A stretch of 64,000 bases of DNA from Lacticaseibacillus saniviri JCM 17471 = DSM 24301 (GTDB lineage: Bacteria > Bacillota > Bacilli > Lactobacillales > Lactobacillaceae). Made by a program: the position numbers and the translations under genes. Shown here piece by piece: positions 40,102-51,666 of the stretch. The notes below the pieces were generated by a model. That model was not told the DNA's origin, made no database searches, and worked only from the letters and a program-made list of their open reading frames with translations. Positions within the stretch are counted from its first letter, which is position 1; the number at the start of each line of letters is the position of its first letter. The stretch is from assembly GCF_001311785.1 (NCBI RefSeq), contig NZ_BBBX01000004.1, forward strand, positions 1 through 64,000. The letters run 5' to 3'.

Positions 40102-42038
40102 ATGGCAAAATTCATCAACTTTCGGTTGATTTGAGCAACCAGATCGCTGCCGGTGAAGTGATTGAACGTCCTGCATCGGTGGTCAAGGAACTGGTTGAAA
40201 ATAGTATTGATGCGGGTGCCACTCAGATTGATGTGCGCATTCAAGATGCAGGTCTCAGCCTGGTTCAGGTTCAAGACAATGGCTCCGGAATTGAGGCGGA
40301 AGATGTGCCCACCGCATTTCTGCGGCATGCCACATCCAAAATTCTGACGACTCGGGATTTATTTAATGTGCATTCACTGGGGTTCCGCGGTGAAGCGCTG
40401 GCTAGTATTGCCGCGGTGGCCAAGGTGCAATTGGAAACGGCCACTGAGTCAGGTATCGGCACCAAGGTCGCTGTCGAAGGCGGTCAAATGGAAGAGCCAC
40501 AGACCGTAGCGGTGCGTCCAGGGACCCAGATTAAGGTGCAGTCGCTGTTCTACAACACCCCAGCGCGGCTCAAATATGTGAAGTCGCAACAGACTGAGCT
40601 GGCCAAAATTGTGGATATCTTGAATCGATTAGCGCTGGCCAATCCACAGATTGCATTCACATTGCGGAATGATAATAACCTGATGCTCAAAACAGCGGGC
40701 CATAATGATTTGCAACAGACGCTTGCCGGTATCTATGGCGTGAATGTGGCAAAAGCCATGGTGGGTATTGAAGCCGAAGACCTCGATTTCAAGGTGACTG
40801 GGTACACGAGCCTGCCGGATACAACTCGCGCCAGCCGTAACTATCTGTCACTGATGATTAACGGTCGCTATATCAAGAATTATCAATTGACCAAGGCACT
40901 CATTGCCGGCTACGGCTCTAAACTGATGGTTGGTCGCTATCCCGTTGCGGTTCTCGATATTCAGATGGACCCGTTGTTGGTTGATGTCAACGTGCATCCG
41001 ACGAAGCAAGAGGTGCGGTTGAGCAAAGAGGATCAGCTCGGAGATCTGATTGAACAGGCGGTCCGGCAACGGTTTGCACAACAGAATTTGATTCCAGACG
41101 CTTTACACAATCTTCAAAAGAGTAAGCCGCTCGACATGGATCAACTCGCGCTTCAAATGAATGCGGTGAGTGCGCCGATTCATGAGGCACCGGCACGCGA
41201 AAAAGTGGTATCGCCACCAACGCCAACACCGACTGAAGAGCCACGGGTTGAAGAAGATACCAGCACAGATCCCGATTATGGGTTAGACATCACGCAACTG
41301 GATGGCACCTCGATTTTTAAGGAACCAGAGCGTCTCGCAGCGTGGGATGACAAATACAACCGTGAGCCGGCCACACAAGTCTCACCGGAACCGGTTGTTG
41401 AGGAACCGATTCATGAGCCACAACCGACGGGATTTCCAGAGCTTCGGTTCCTGGCCCAGATGCACGGGACGTTCCTGTTGGCAGAAGGCCCGGATGGGTT
41501 TTATATCGTGGACCAGCATGCGGCACAGGAACGGGTCAATTACGAGTACTATCGGCAAGCCATTGGTGAGGTCAGTAATGATCAACAACGCTTATTGGTC
41601 CCAATCGTCTTGGATTATCCAGCCAGTGATGCAGTTAGCATTCGGGAACACCGTGAATTACTCGCGGATGTTGGTGTGATTCTGGAAGACTTCGGTCAGA
41701 ACACCTTTATCGTCCAGAGTCATCCAACCTGGTTTAAGGAAGGGCAAGAAGAGGCCACGATTCGCGAGATGATTGATTGGGTATTGAAGGATGGTCGCAT
41801 CAGCGTGGCCAAGTTCCGTGAAGCCACAGCCATCATGATGAGTTGTCGCCGTGCCATCAAGGCCAATCACCATCTGGATGCGGCACAGGCCAGTGCATTG
41901 CTCACGCAGTTGACAACGGCAGAGAATCCTTACAACTGCCCGCACGGTCGGCCCGTATTGATTCATTTCTCAGATAACGATCTCAATAAGATGTTCAAAC
42001 GAATTCAAGACAGTCATGAAAGTGGAGTGTGGGAATAA
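40102..42038 (+). CDS. mutL: DNA mismatch repair protein MutL (frameshifted)
   Basis: About 646 residues. GHKL ATPase: [36 protein letters not shown] and [15 protein letters not shown]. The C-terminal dimerisation domain begins about [20 protein letters not shown] and includes [13 protein letters not shown]. An A is missing at 40107-40110; repair gives [18 protein letters not shown]. The stop shares one base with the maf start. Confidence 0.96.
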
Positions 42039-42590
42039 TGTTTATTTTAGCCAGTCAGTCGCCACGGCGGCAGGAATTGTTGCAACGCATTGTGCCGGCT
42101 TTTGAAGTGAAGCCAGCCAAGATTGATGAGCGAGCGCTCCCCGTGCTGCCACCAAGAATACGTGCAACAACTTGCGACTGCAAAAGGAGAGGCACTGGCC
42201 AAAGATTATCCCGATGCGACAATTATTGCGGCGGACACGATGGTCAGCTTCCATGATGAGTTGTTGGGTAAGCCAAAGGACGAAGCCGATGCCCGGCGGA
42301 TGCTTCAAGAACTCAGCGGTCAAACACATCAAGTCTATACTGGTCTGTATGTGCACCTGGGTAATCAGGTGGTCAAGACAGCGGTGGTTCAAACCGATGT
42401 CTTGTTCTGGGACCTCGATGAGGCGATGCTTGAGACTTATCTTGAAACCGATGAATATGCCGATAAGGCTGGAGCGTATGGGATTCAGGGTGATGGTGCG
42501 CTATTGGTCAAAGAAATCCATGGTGATTTCTATAACGTGATGGGTCTACCTATCAGTACCCTGTATCGCATGCTGACAAATGAAATTTAG
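42038..42590 (+). CDS. maf: Maf family nucleotide pyrophosphatase (frameshifted)
   Basis: About 184 residues. It hydrolyses non-canonical or modified NTPs. [31 protein letters not shown] and [17 protein letters not shown] are the family motifs. Here an extra base appears at 42149-42155 (unlike most breaks, which are losses); removal gives [20 protein letters not shown]. Terminator at 42597. Confidence 0.93.
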
Positions 42591-42596
42591 TGTATT

Positions 42597-42644
42597 AAAA
42601 AGAGAGCCATCGCACAGGAAGTTGTGTGATGACTCTCTTTTTTT
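42597..42644 (+). terminator. mutSL-maf terminator
   Basis: AAAAAGAGAG...CTCTCTTTTTTT with long arms (CATCGCACA/TGTGTGATG). Confidence 0.92.
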
Positions 42645-42655
42645 GTAATGACAAG

Positions 42656-42892
42656 GGTGTCGGCTGTTCGCGCTCTAAACGTGTTCACCCACACTGCCTG
42701 TTCCGCCTAACAACACTAGCGCCAATTGCATAACCCGCAATTATTGCGCTAGTCCCGTTAGTGCTCACGCTCTAAACGTGCTCCCATTCCTAACAATCTC
42801 CGTCCAACTCGCTTTTCGCACATGGCACAGACCAGCCATGTCCATCAAAGCCCGTTAGTACTCGATTGTTGATCAGGAATGGTCACACTCTG
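42656..42892. repeat. structured intergenic repeat, family B (B2)
   Basis: Fills the gap between convergent maf and the VTT-protein gene. It aligns end to end with B1 (15366-15630). Hairpins: ACTAGCGC (42715-42722)/GCGCTAGT (42746-42753), with inner AATTGC/GCAATT, and ACATGGC (42820-42826)/GCCATGT (42835-42841). Bases differ from B1 on both sides of each stem in a way that keeps pairing. No gene of its own is evident. Confidence 0.8.
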
Positions 42893-43480
42893 CTACAGTC
42901 CCAGCCAGTGCGCGCCCGTCACGAGAATTAAGCTGTAGGCCGCAATGGTGATTGGCTTACCCAAGACGATAATCCAAAAGAATCGGCGCCAGGTCATTTT
43001 GGTGAGCCCGGCCAACAGACATAAAATATCATCGGGGGCCACAGGAAGGACAATGGCGAGGCCGAATAACCAGTCAAATTTGCGTTGATTTGTGGTATAG
43101 CCGATGTAGCGGTCATAGGTCTTTTCAGAAATAATGTGTAGAATAAATGGTTTACCATATCGGCGCGCCAACCAGAAGTTGATAAGCGAACCGATCGTGA
43201 TGCCGATGTCGTTGTAGACAAAGCCCCACCAAGGGCCAAATAAAATGACACCGGCAGCGGTGCTGATTCCGCCGGGGATGACGGGAATCACGACCTGAAT
43301 GATTTGAATCAAAATAAAGATGAGTGGCCCGAGTAAGCCGGAGTGATTGAGGTAGTTTTGGAGCGTCGGGATATCATCGAACAGCCCCAAATTGAACCAG
43401 TAAATCGTCAGGGCAACTGTTGCCCCAAGTGTGACGACTGTCATGAGATTGATTAGCCGCCGTGATGTCACTGAAGACAT
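42893..43480 (-). CDS. TVP38/TMEM64 family membrane protein (VTT/DedA-like)
   Basis: 195 residues, about five membrane segments. The VTT core is PVIPGGISTAAGVILFGPWWGFVYNDIGITIGSLINFWLARRYG, with the conserved G-x-x-x-[F/Y]-N-x-x-x-x-x-G pattern. Homologues are lipid scramblase or flippase-like proteins of the DedA superfamily; the cargo here is unknown. Intact; monocistronic. Confidence 0.87.
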   Translation of the reverse strand: MSSVTSRRLINLMTVVTLGATVALTIYWFNLGLFDDIPTLQNYLNHSGLLGPLIFILIQIIQVVIPVIPGGISTAAGVILFGPWWGFVYNDIGITIGSLINFWLARRYGKPFILHIISEKTYDRYIGYTTNQRKFDWLFGLAIVLPVAPDDILCLLAGLTKMTWRRFFWIIVLGKPITIAAYSLILVTGAHWLGL

Positions 43481-43664
43481 GGCTTCACCACCTTTTGTTA
43501 TATTTTACCAGAGCATGTATGCGCTTGACTAGAACCGGTGTTATGATTGAATGCGATGTGTCATCACTGAATCACATTTGCCGCGACAGTTCCGGCATTG
43601 GCTCACAATTAGGTACATAATATGCTACAATAGACCAAACATACGTGCTGTGGAGTTGAAAATA

Positions 43665-44243
43665 ATGTACGAATATCTTACTGGTCAAGTTGTTGACCGC
43701 TTTCCATCCTATATCGTGCTCGATGTGCAGGGTGTAGGTTATCGGTTATTGGTTGGCAATCCTTATGCGTTTGCTGAAAAACAAGCCATGACCGTTTATG
43801 TGCAACAGATCATTCGCGAGAACGATCAGAGTCTATACGGCTTTCAAACCGCGGACGAAAAACGCATGTTCAATCAACTGTTATCGGTCACTGGGATTGG
43901 TCCGAAATCCGCACTCGCGATTTTGGCCAACGGCGATCAACAGACACTGAGCAATGCGATTGCAGAAGAGAATATCAACTTTTTGACCAAGTTTCCGGGT
44001 ATTGGGAAGAAGACCGCTTCTCAGATTGTATTGGATCTGAAAAACAAGGTTGAACAGCCGAGCCTGTTGGATGAACCAACAAGTGATGTGCCGACTGCGC
44101 TAGCTGATGCGTTGGCCGCATTGAGTGCGCTGGGTTATTCCGATCGTGAAGTTGCAAAAGTTGAAAAGGCATTACTGAAAGAGGCTGCACTATCAACCGA
44201 TGAGTACCTACGCACCGGCTTGCGGCTTTTGACCACTAAGTAG
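43665..44243 (+). CDS. ruvA: Holliday junction helicase subunit RuvA
   Basis: 192 residues starting [20 protein letters not shown]. The OB fold is followed by two HhH motifs ([14 protein letters not shown] and [20 protein letters not shown]) and a C-terminal RuvB-binding domain. RuvA binds four-way junctions and guides RuvB. ATG 43665 rather than an upstream in-frame ATG, because translation of the extra 38 residues has no homology. ruvB follows. Confidence 0.96.
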   Translation: MYEYLTGQVVDRFPSYIVLDVQGVGYRLLVGNPYAFAEKQAMTVYVQQIIRENDQSLYGFQTADEKRMFNQLLSVTGIGPKSALAILANGDQQTLSNAIAEENINFLTKFPGIGKKTASQIVLDLKNKVEQPSLLDEPTSDVPTALADALAALSALGYSDREVAKVEKALLKEAALSTDEYLRTGLRLLTTK

Positions 44244-44253
44244 GGAGGAAATC

Positions 44254-45261
44254 ATGGCAAATGATGAACGTCTAGTTGAACAAGAGCCGGCCAGTTCGGC
44301 TGAGACGGTAATCGAGCAGACCTTGCGCCCCAAAACGCTTGCGCAATATATCGGGCAAACGGCAGTGAAGAATCAGCTCGACATCTATATCACCGCCGCC
44401 AAGAAGCGTGAAGAGTCACTTGATCACGTGTTGCTGTACGGCCCACCTGGGTTGGGTAAAACGACATTGGCTTTAGTTATCGCTAATGAGCTGGGTGTGA
44501 ATATCCGCACGACTAGCGGTCCCGCCATCGAGCGGCCAGGAGACTTGGTTGCGTTACTCAATGAATTACAACCAGGTGATGTGCTCTTTATCGATGAAAT
44601 CCATCGCTTACCTAAAATTGTCGAAGAAATGCTGTATTCCGCGATGGAAGACTTCTATATCGATATCGTGGTGGGTGAGGGACCGACCGCACATCCGGTA
44701 CATTTCCCGTTGCCACCATTCACCCTGATTGGGGCGACAACGCGCGCTGGGGTGCTGTCGGCACCATTGCGTGATCGCTTCGGTATTTCGGCACACATGG
44801 CCTATTACACCGATGAAGAATTGACGCAGATTGTGTTCCGATCTGCCGATGTGTTTGATCTCACCTTAGAGGATCAAGGTGCTCACGAAATCGCACGGCG
44901 ATCGCGTGGTACGCCACGGATTGCCAATCGCCTGCTCAAGCGCGTGCGCGATTTTGCGGATGTGGCGGATGCTCAAACCGTGTCGCTCGATATTGTGCAG
45001 CACGCGCTGACGCAGCTGCAGGTGGATGCACGAGGCTTGGATCAAATCGATCGTAAGCTGCTCGCACTGATGATTCGCGATTATAATGGCGGCCCGGTTG
45101 GGTTGAATACCATTGCCGCAAATATCGGCGAAGAACGCGCCACAATTGAAGAAATGTATGAACCTTATCTGTTGCAAATTGGCTTTTTGAAGCGCACCCC
45201 GCGTGGGCGGATGGCGACACAAGCAGCTTATGAGCACTTGGGATTACCATATAACAACTAA
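44254..45261 (+). CDS. ruvB: Holliday junction branch migration helicase RuvB
   Basis: 335 residues, intact AAA+ ATPase: [17 protein letters not shown] (Walker A), LFIDEIHRL (Walker B), [18 protein letters not shown] (sensor), and arginine-finger/winged helix end ([20 protein letters not shown]). AGGGAGGAAATC precedes the ATG. Confidence 0.97.
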   Translation: MANDERLVEQEPASSAETVIEQTLRPKTLAQYIGQTAVKNQLDIYITAAKKREESLDHVLLYGPPGLGKTTLALVIANELGVNIRTTSGPAIERPGDLVALLNELQPGDVLFIDEIHRLPKIVEEMLYSAMEDFYIDIVVGEGPTAHPVHFPLPPFTLIGATTRAGVLSAPLRDRFGISAHMAYYTDEELTQIVFRSADVFDLTLEDQGAHEIARRSRGTPRIANRLLKRVRDFADVADAQTVSLDIVQHALTQLQVDARGLDQIDRKLLALMIRDYNGGPVGLNTIAANIGEERATIEEMYEPYLLQIGFLKRTPRGRMATQAAYEHLGLPYNN

Positions 45262-45285
45262 TTTAATGGATTGGAAGGATTTACT

Positions 45286-46317
45286 GTGTTAACAACTGAA
45301 GACTTTGATTACAACTTACCCGAAGAATTAATTGCGCAAACACCACTCAAGGAACGTGACGCCAGCCGCATGTTGGTCTTGGACCATGAAACCGGCGAAA
45401 TGGCAGACAAACATTTCTATGATATTTTGGACTACTTGAATCCCGGTGACGCGGTGGTAATGAACGATACCCGCGTGATGCCAGCACGCTTATACGGTGT
45501 CAAAGAAGATACCGGTGCCCACATGGAAGTCCTCTTGCTCAATAACATTGAAGGCGACAAGTGGGAAACACTGGTGAAGCATTCACGCAAAGCACCCGTT
45601 GGCACCAAGATTACTTTTGGTGACGGCTTGCTGGTCGCAACGGTGACCGAAGAACTCGAACACGGTGGCCGGATTGTTGAATTCAGCTATGATGGCATCT
45701 TCATGGAAGTCTTGGAACAATTGGGTGAAACCCCATTGCCACCATATATCAAGGAAAAGCTGGACGATCCCGAGATGTATCAAACCGTCTATGCCAAGGA
45801 AATTGGTTCCGCAGCGGCACCAACAGCCGGATTGCACTGGACCAAGGAATTATTGGACCAAGCGCAAGCTAAGGGTGTGAAGTTGGTTTATTTGACCTTG
45901 CACGTTGGTCTGGGCACGTTCCGACCTGTTTCTGTGGACAATATCGAAGATCACAAGATGCACAGTGAATTCTATCGTCTGACGCAAGACGCAGCCGACA
46001 CGTTGAACGAAGTGAAGCAAAACGGTGGCCGGATTATCGCCACCGGGACGACATCGATTCGGACTTTGGAAACCATTGGGACCAAGTTTGATGGTGAAAT
46101 CAAGGCAGATTCTGGTTGGACTGATATCTTCATCAAGCCTGGCTATCAATGGCGTGTGGTCAATGCCTTCATTACGAATTTCCACTTACCTAAGTCAACC
46201 CTTGTGATGTTAGTGGCCGCATTTACCGGTCGTGATAACATTCTGAATGCTTATCAACACGCAATCGATGAACGCTACCGCTTCTTCAGCTTCGGGGACG
46301 CGATGTTTATCAAATAA
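45286..46317 (+). CDS. queA: S-adenosylmethionine:tRNA ribosyltransferase-isomerase QueA
   Basis: 343 residues from GTG 45286, set by [27 protein letters not shown] start, [32 protein letters not shown] and [10 protein letters not shown] are family motifs. It converts preQ1 to epoxyqueuosine in tRNA. tgt follows 112 bases downstream. Confidence 0.96.
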   Translation: MLTTEDFDYNLPEELIAQTPLKERDASRMLVLDHETGEMADKHFYDILDYLNPGDAVVMNDTRVMPARLYGVKEDTGAHMEVLLLNNIEGDKWETLVKHSRKAPVGTKITFGDGLLVATVTEELEHGGRIVEFSYDGIFMEVLEQLGETPLPPYIKEKLDDPEMYQTVYAKEIGSAAAPTAGLHWTKELLDQAQAKGVKLVYLTLHVGLGTFRPVSVDNIEDHKMHSEFYRLTQDAADTLNEVKQNGGRIIATGTTSIRTLETIGTKFDGEIKADSGWTDIFIKPGYQWRVVNAFITNFHLPKSTLVMLVAAFTGRDNILNAYQHAIDERYRFFSFGDAMFIK

Positions 46318-46426
46318 TTGCGCTGGTCAAAATTGATCAGGTTTGTTAGACTGAGTGACGATTGTTATTTATTTTAGGACAAACTTGTTGATAACTAACG
46401 CGATGATTTGAAAAGGAGTTATTTAA

Positions 46427-47571
<1,145 letters not shown>

Positions 47572-47642
47572 CCAAAACTGGTACTCAATCGCTGAATCTG
47601 TTACAGTTAGAGATGAAAAACTATGAAAATGAGGTGCCTTAA

Positions 47643-48032
47643 GTGCAAGGAATGAGTATGATTATCTTGTTAGTTGTGATGGGTGGTTTCATGTATTTCA
47701 GCATGATTCGGCCACAACGGAAACAACAAGAACAACGCAAACAAATGTTAAACGCCATGAAAAAGGGCGATGCTATCGTCACAATCGGTGGCTTACACGG
47801 GAAGATTGATGAAATCAACGAAGACAAGCAAACTGTTGTCATTGATGCTGATGGTATCTTCTTAACCTTCAACTTGTCCGCCATTCGGACTGTTGATAAC
47901 GGTGCAGCAACAACACCTGTTGCCGCTGCAAAGCCTGTTGATGCACCAGCTGCCAGTGCAGCACCTGAAAAGGATGCCCCAGCAGCCGATGACAAGCCTT
48001 ACACCGAACCAACATCAAACGACGACAAGTAA
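47643..48032 (+). CDS. yajC: preprotein translocase subunit YajC
   Basis: 129 residues. One N-terminal membrane segment (MSMIILLVVMGGFMYFSMIR), PQRKQQEQRKQML, the soluble GDAIVTIGGLHGKIDEI domain, and an Ala/Pro-rich acidic tail. Associates with SecDF. GTG 47643 follows GAGGTG. Commonly found after tgt, as here. Confidence 0.93.
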   Translation: MQGMSMIILLVVMGGFMYFSMIRPQRKQQEQRKQMLNAMKKGDAIVTIGGLHGKIDEINEDKQTVVIDADGIFLTFNLSAIRTVDNGAATTPVAAAKPVDAPAASAAPEKDAPAADDKPYTEPTSNDDK

Positions 48033-48049
48033 TTTCTTCACAAATAGAG

Positions 48050-48095
48050 AAGCGAGAATGATCCGAAAGGATTTGTTCTCGCTTCTTCTTTTTGT
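48050..48095 (+). terminator. yajC terminator
   Basis: GAAGCGAGAA ... TTCTCGCTTC then TTCTTTTT. Confidence 0.88.
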
Positions 48096-48195
48096 GGTTG
48101 CGACCGACTCGTTGATCACAGTTACACAATTAAATTAAATGACAAACGTTGTTACAAAGCGGATAAAAAATATTTTAAAAAAAACTCGCAAGTTT

Positions 48196-48249
48196 TTGTT
48201 TACAAATTCACAAAATCGCGGTATATTTTACTCGTGAAATAATTAACAA
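48196..48249 (+). promoter_or_regulatory. adhE promoter with two Rex operators
   Basis: -35 TTTACA (48199-48204), 17 bases, -10 TATATT (48222-48227). Rex-like boxes TTGTTTACAAATTCACAA (48196-48213, covering the -35) and TCGTGAAATAATTAACAA (48232-48249, just after the -10) fit the Rex consensus TTGTGAAnnnnTTCACAA with two or three differences each. Rex, encoded at 30686, probably represses adhE until NADH rises. Confidence 0.75.
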
Positions 48250-48269
48250 ACAAAAACGGAGGAAACATC

Positions 48270-50884
48270 ATGTTGAAATCAACCGTAGTTACAGATCAAG
48301 CCGCTTCTACAGAAACCGTCGAAACAATGATTGACAAATTAGTTGTGAACGCCAAGCAAGCTCTCGCTGAATTACGTACTTTTGACCAAGAAAAGATTGA
48401 CCACATCGTGCACCAAATGGCGATTGCCGGTCTCGACCAACACATGGAGTTGGCAAAACTTGCGGTTGAAGAAACAGGTCGTGGTGTCTATGAAGACAAG
48501 GCCATCAAAAACATGTTTGCGACCGAAGAAATCTGGCACGCCATCAAAGACAACAAAACAGTGGGTGTCATCAATGAAGATAAGCAACGTAATCTGGTCC
48601 AAATCGCTGAACCAATCGGGGTGATTGCAGGTGTCACACCTGTCACAAACCCAACAAGTACCACCATGTTCAAGGCAGAAATTGCGATTAAGACACGTAA
48701 CCCAATCATTTTTGCCTTCCACCCAGGTGCTCAAAAGAGTTCTGCCGCAGCGCTCGATACCTTGCGTGTTGCCGCTGAAAAGGCCGGTTTACCACACGGT
48801 GCCCTGCAATACATCGAAACACCAAGCATGGATGCGACAAAGGAATTGATGACGCACCCTGGTATCGCCACCATCTTAGCAACTGGGGGCCCAGGCATGG
48901 TCAAGTCCGCTTATTCATCAGGTAAGCCAGCACTCGGGGTTGGCGCGGGGAATGCACCTTCCTATATCGAAGCCACAGCGAATATTAAGCAAGCGGTTAA
49001 CGATTTGATTCTCAGTAAGAGTTTTGATAACGGGATGATTTGTGCCTCTGAACAAGCCGTGATTGTTGACGAAAGCATCTACGCAGAAGTCAAAGCCGAA
49101 TTTGCAGCACAAGGGGCTTACATTGTAAAGAACAAGGAAATCCCTGCATTAACAGAAACAGTCATCAACCCAGAAAAGCACGCGGTTAACCCACGCATTG
49201 TCGGGAAGAGCGCCCACCAAATCGCTGAATGGGCCGGCATCGAGGTACCAGAGGCAACACCAATTCTGGTAGCTGAAATCAAGGATGTGGGTGACAAGTA
49301 CCCATTGTCTCGCGAAAAGTTATCCCCAGTCTTAGCGATGATTAAAGCAAAGGATCATGCGGATGCCTTCAACAAGGCAGAAGCCATGCTCGACTTAGGT
49401 GGTTTGGGCCACACCGCTGTAATCCATACCCAAGATGACGACTTGGCACTTGACTACGCCACACGCATGCAAGCCTGCCGGATTCTTGTCAACACACCGA
49501 GCGCTTTAGGTGGGATCGGGGATCTCTATAACGAAATGATTCCTAGTCTGACACTGGGCTGTGGCTCATACGGTGGCAACTCCGTCTCACATACGTCGGC
49601 ACCGTTGATCTGTTGAACATCAAGACATTGGCAAAGCGCCGCGACAACATGCAATGGATGAAGCTGCCACCTAAGATTTATTTTGAAAAGAATGCTGTTC
49701 GTTACCTCGAAAAGATGGAAGGCCTCAACCGCGTTTTTATCGTCGGTGATCGTGGCATGGAGAAACTCGGCTACATCAAAGTCGTTGAAGATGTTTTGGG
49801 TCAACGTGTTGATCCTATCCAAATGCAAACCTTTGTCGATGTTGAGCCTGATCCAAGTACCGACACCGTCTACAAGGGCGCTGAAATGATGAAGGACTTC
49901 AAACCCGATACGATTATTGCCATCGGTGGTGGGTCCGTCATGGATGCGGCCAAGGGTATGTGGTTATTCTATGAAGCAGAAGACGCTGACTTCTTTGGTG
50001 CAAAGCAAAAGTTCTTGGATATCCGTAAACGGACTTACAAGTTCCCTAAGCTGCGCAAGACCCAGTTGGTATGTATTCCAACCACCAGTGGGACCGGTTC
50101 TGAAGTGACCCCATTTGCGGTCATCACGGATTCCAAGACCCACATCAAGTACCCATTAGCCGACTATGCGTTGACACCAAACGTTGCCTTGGTCGATAGC
50201 CAATTCATCGAAAGTGTGCCACCAGTGGTTGTTGCAGATACCGGATTGGATGTTTTGTGTCACGCCACAGAAAGCTTTGTTTCCACAATGGCGACAGACT
50301 ATACGCGCGGTCTGAGCCTGCAAGCTATCAAGTCTGTCTTTGATAACTTGGAAGATAGCTACAAGGGTGACCTGGTTGCCAAGGCCAAGATGCATGATGC
50401 CTCCACCATTGCCGGGATGGCCTTTGCGAATGCATTACTTGGGATCAACCACAGTATCGCTCACAAACTGGGTCAGGAGTTCCACTTGCCTCATGGCCGT
50501 TGTATCGCAATCACAATGCCACACGTAATCCGCTTCAACGCGAGTCAACCAAAGAAGCGGGCCATCTGGTCGAAGTACAACTACTTCCGTGCCGATGAAG
50601 ATTACGCTGAAATTGCGCGCTACTTGGGCTTGAAGGGGAACACGACAGCTGAATTGGTTGAAGCTTATGTCCAAGCAATCATTGATCTGGCCGATCGGGT
50701 TGGCATCAAGATGAGTTTGAAGGATCAAGGTATCAGCAAGCAGGCAGTCGATGCAGCTGTGGATAACTTAGCCGAATTAGCTTACACCGATAACTGCACG
50801 GTGACGAACCCTCAAGAACCATTAATCAGCGATTTGAAGCAAATTATCTTGGACGAATACAACGGTCCTCAAAAGCAACACTAA
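48270..50884 (+). CDS. adhE: bifunctional acetaldehyde-CoA/alcohol dehydrogenase AdhE (frameshifted)
   Basis: About 872 residues. N-terminal aldehyde dehydrogenase domain (PIGVIAGVTPVTNPTSTTMF, GVGAGNAPSYIEATANIKQA, catalytic Cys in SFDNGMICASEQAV) is joined to the C-terminal iron alcohol dehydrogenase (IAIGGGSVMDAAKGMWLFYE, TTSGTGSEVTPFAVI, GINHSIAHKLGQEFHLPHGRC). It regenerates NAD+ by reducing acetyl-CoA to ethanol. The halves appear as two frames only because an A is missing at 49590-49593; repair gives SVSHNVGTVDLLNIKTLAKRR. Confidence 0.97.
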
Positions 50885-50900
50885 TTTTTCCTCCTTTACT

Positions 50901-50935
50901 GAAAACACGCCGTCAAAAAGCGTGTTTTTTGTGTC
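50901..50935 (+). terminator. adhE terminator
   Basis: AAAACACGC cgtcaaaaa GCGTGTTTTTT. Confidence 0.9.
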
Positions 50936-50967
50936 AAATCAGGCATAATAGAGAGAGGTAAATAATG

Positions 50968-50982
50968 CTTATTTAAAATAAG
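50968..50982. promoter_or_regulatory. palindrome before DtxR-type regulator
   Basis: CTTATTTAAAATAAG is an inverted repeat 12 bases before the start codon, near CATAAT (50944-50949). It is a plausible autoregulatory operator of the DtxR/MntR-type protein. Confidence 0.4.
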
Positions 50983-50993
50983 GTAGGGAAACA

Positions 50994-51650
50994 ATGACGC
51001 CAAACAAAGAAGATTATCTGAAGTTAATCATGGAACTGGGTGGCGACGAAGAGCTGATTAGTAACAAGCAAATTGTCGGCGGGATGCAGGTTTCAGCAGC
51101 ATCGGTCAGTGAAATGATCAGCAAATTAGTGGAACAAAATTATGTGACGCATACGCCTTACCAAGGGATTCAATTGACTGAGTCCGGTCGGCGGGCAGCC
51201 GCGCTATTAGTGCGCAATCATCGCCTGTGGGAAGTGTTCTTGGTGCAAGAATTACAATATCCTGTGGATGCCATTCACGTGGAAGCAGAAGCACTCGAAC
51301 ATGCCACAACGGCCGAGATGGCCAATCGCTTGGCAGCACGGCTCAATTACCCACAATTCTGTCCACACGGTGGCGTGATTCCAGATGCGAGCGGTCACTA
51401 TCAACCGCAGAGTCGCTTGAGCCTCGAACAGCTAGAAGTCGGCGATTTTGCGATTATCGATCGAATTCTTGACGAATCCGCATTAATTGACTATATTGGA
51501 CAGCTGAACTTAAAGATTGGTGATCAGGTCGAAATTACGGCTAAGTCGGACGATACCATCACGTTAAAAACGGTCGATGGCCGGCAGATCCCATTCATGA
51601 ACGCGCGCAGTGGGCATGTTTTTGTCCAACCACAAGCGCACATACATTAA
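50994..51650 (+). CDS. DtxR/MntR family metal-dependent regulator
   Basis: 218 residues. N-terminal winged helix (MTPNKEDYLKLIMELGG, QVSAASVSEMISKLVEQNYV), metal-binding/dimerisation domain with RNHRLWEVFLVQEL, EHATTAEMANRL and FCPHGGVIPD, and a C-terminal FeoA/SH3-like domain (LEVGDFAIIDRI...IPFMNARSGHVFV). The three-domain layout resembles IdeR/SirR/MtsR rather than the short MntR; manganese or iron sensing is likely. Intact. Confidence 0.9.
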   Translation: MTPNKEDYLKLIMELGGDEELISNKQIVGGMQVSAASVSEMISKLVEQNYVTHTPYQGIQLTESGRRAAALLVRNHRLWEVFLVQELQYPVDAIHVEAEALEHATTAEMANRLAARLNYPQFCPHGGVIPDASGHYQPQSRLSLEQLEVGDFAIIDRILDESALIDYIGQLNLKIGDQVEITAKSDDTITLKTVDGRQIPFMNARSGHVFVQPQAHIH

Positions 51651-51666
51651 AAAGGCGGTGTCACAA

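Noticed and set aside
48270-50884. Two separate genes, an aldehyde and an alcohol dehydrogenase
   Set aside because: The frames overlap by 4 bases and one added A fuses them into standard AdhE; there is no RBS for the second.
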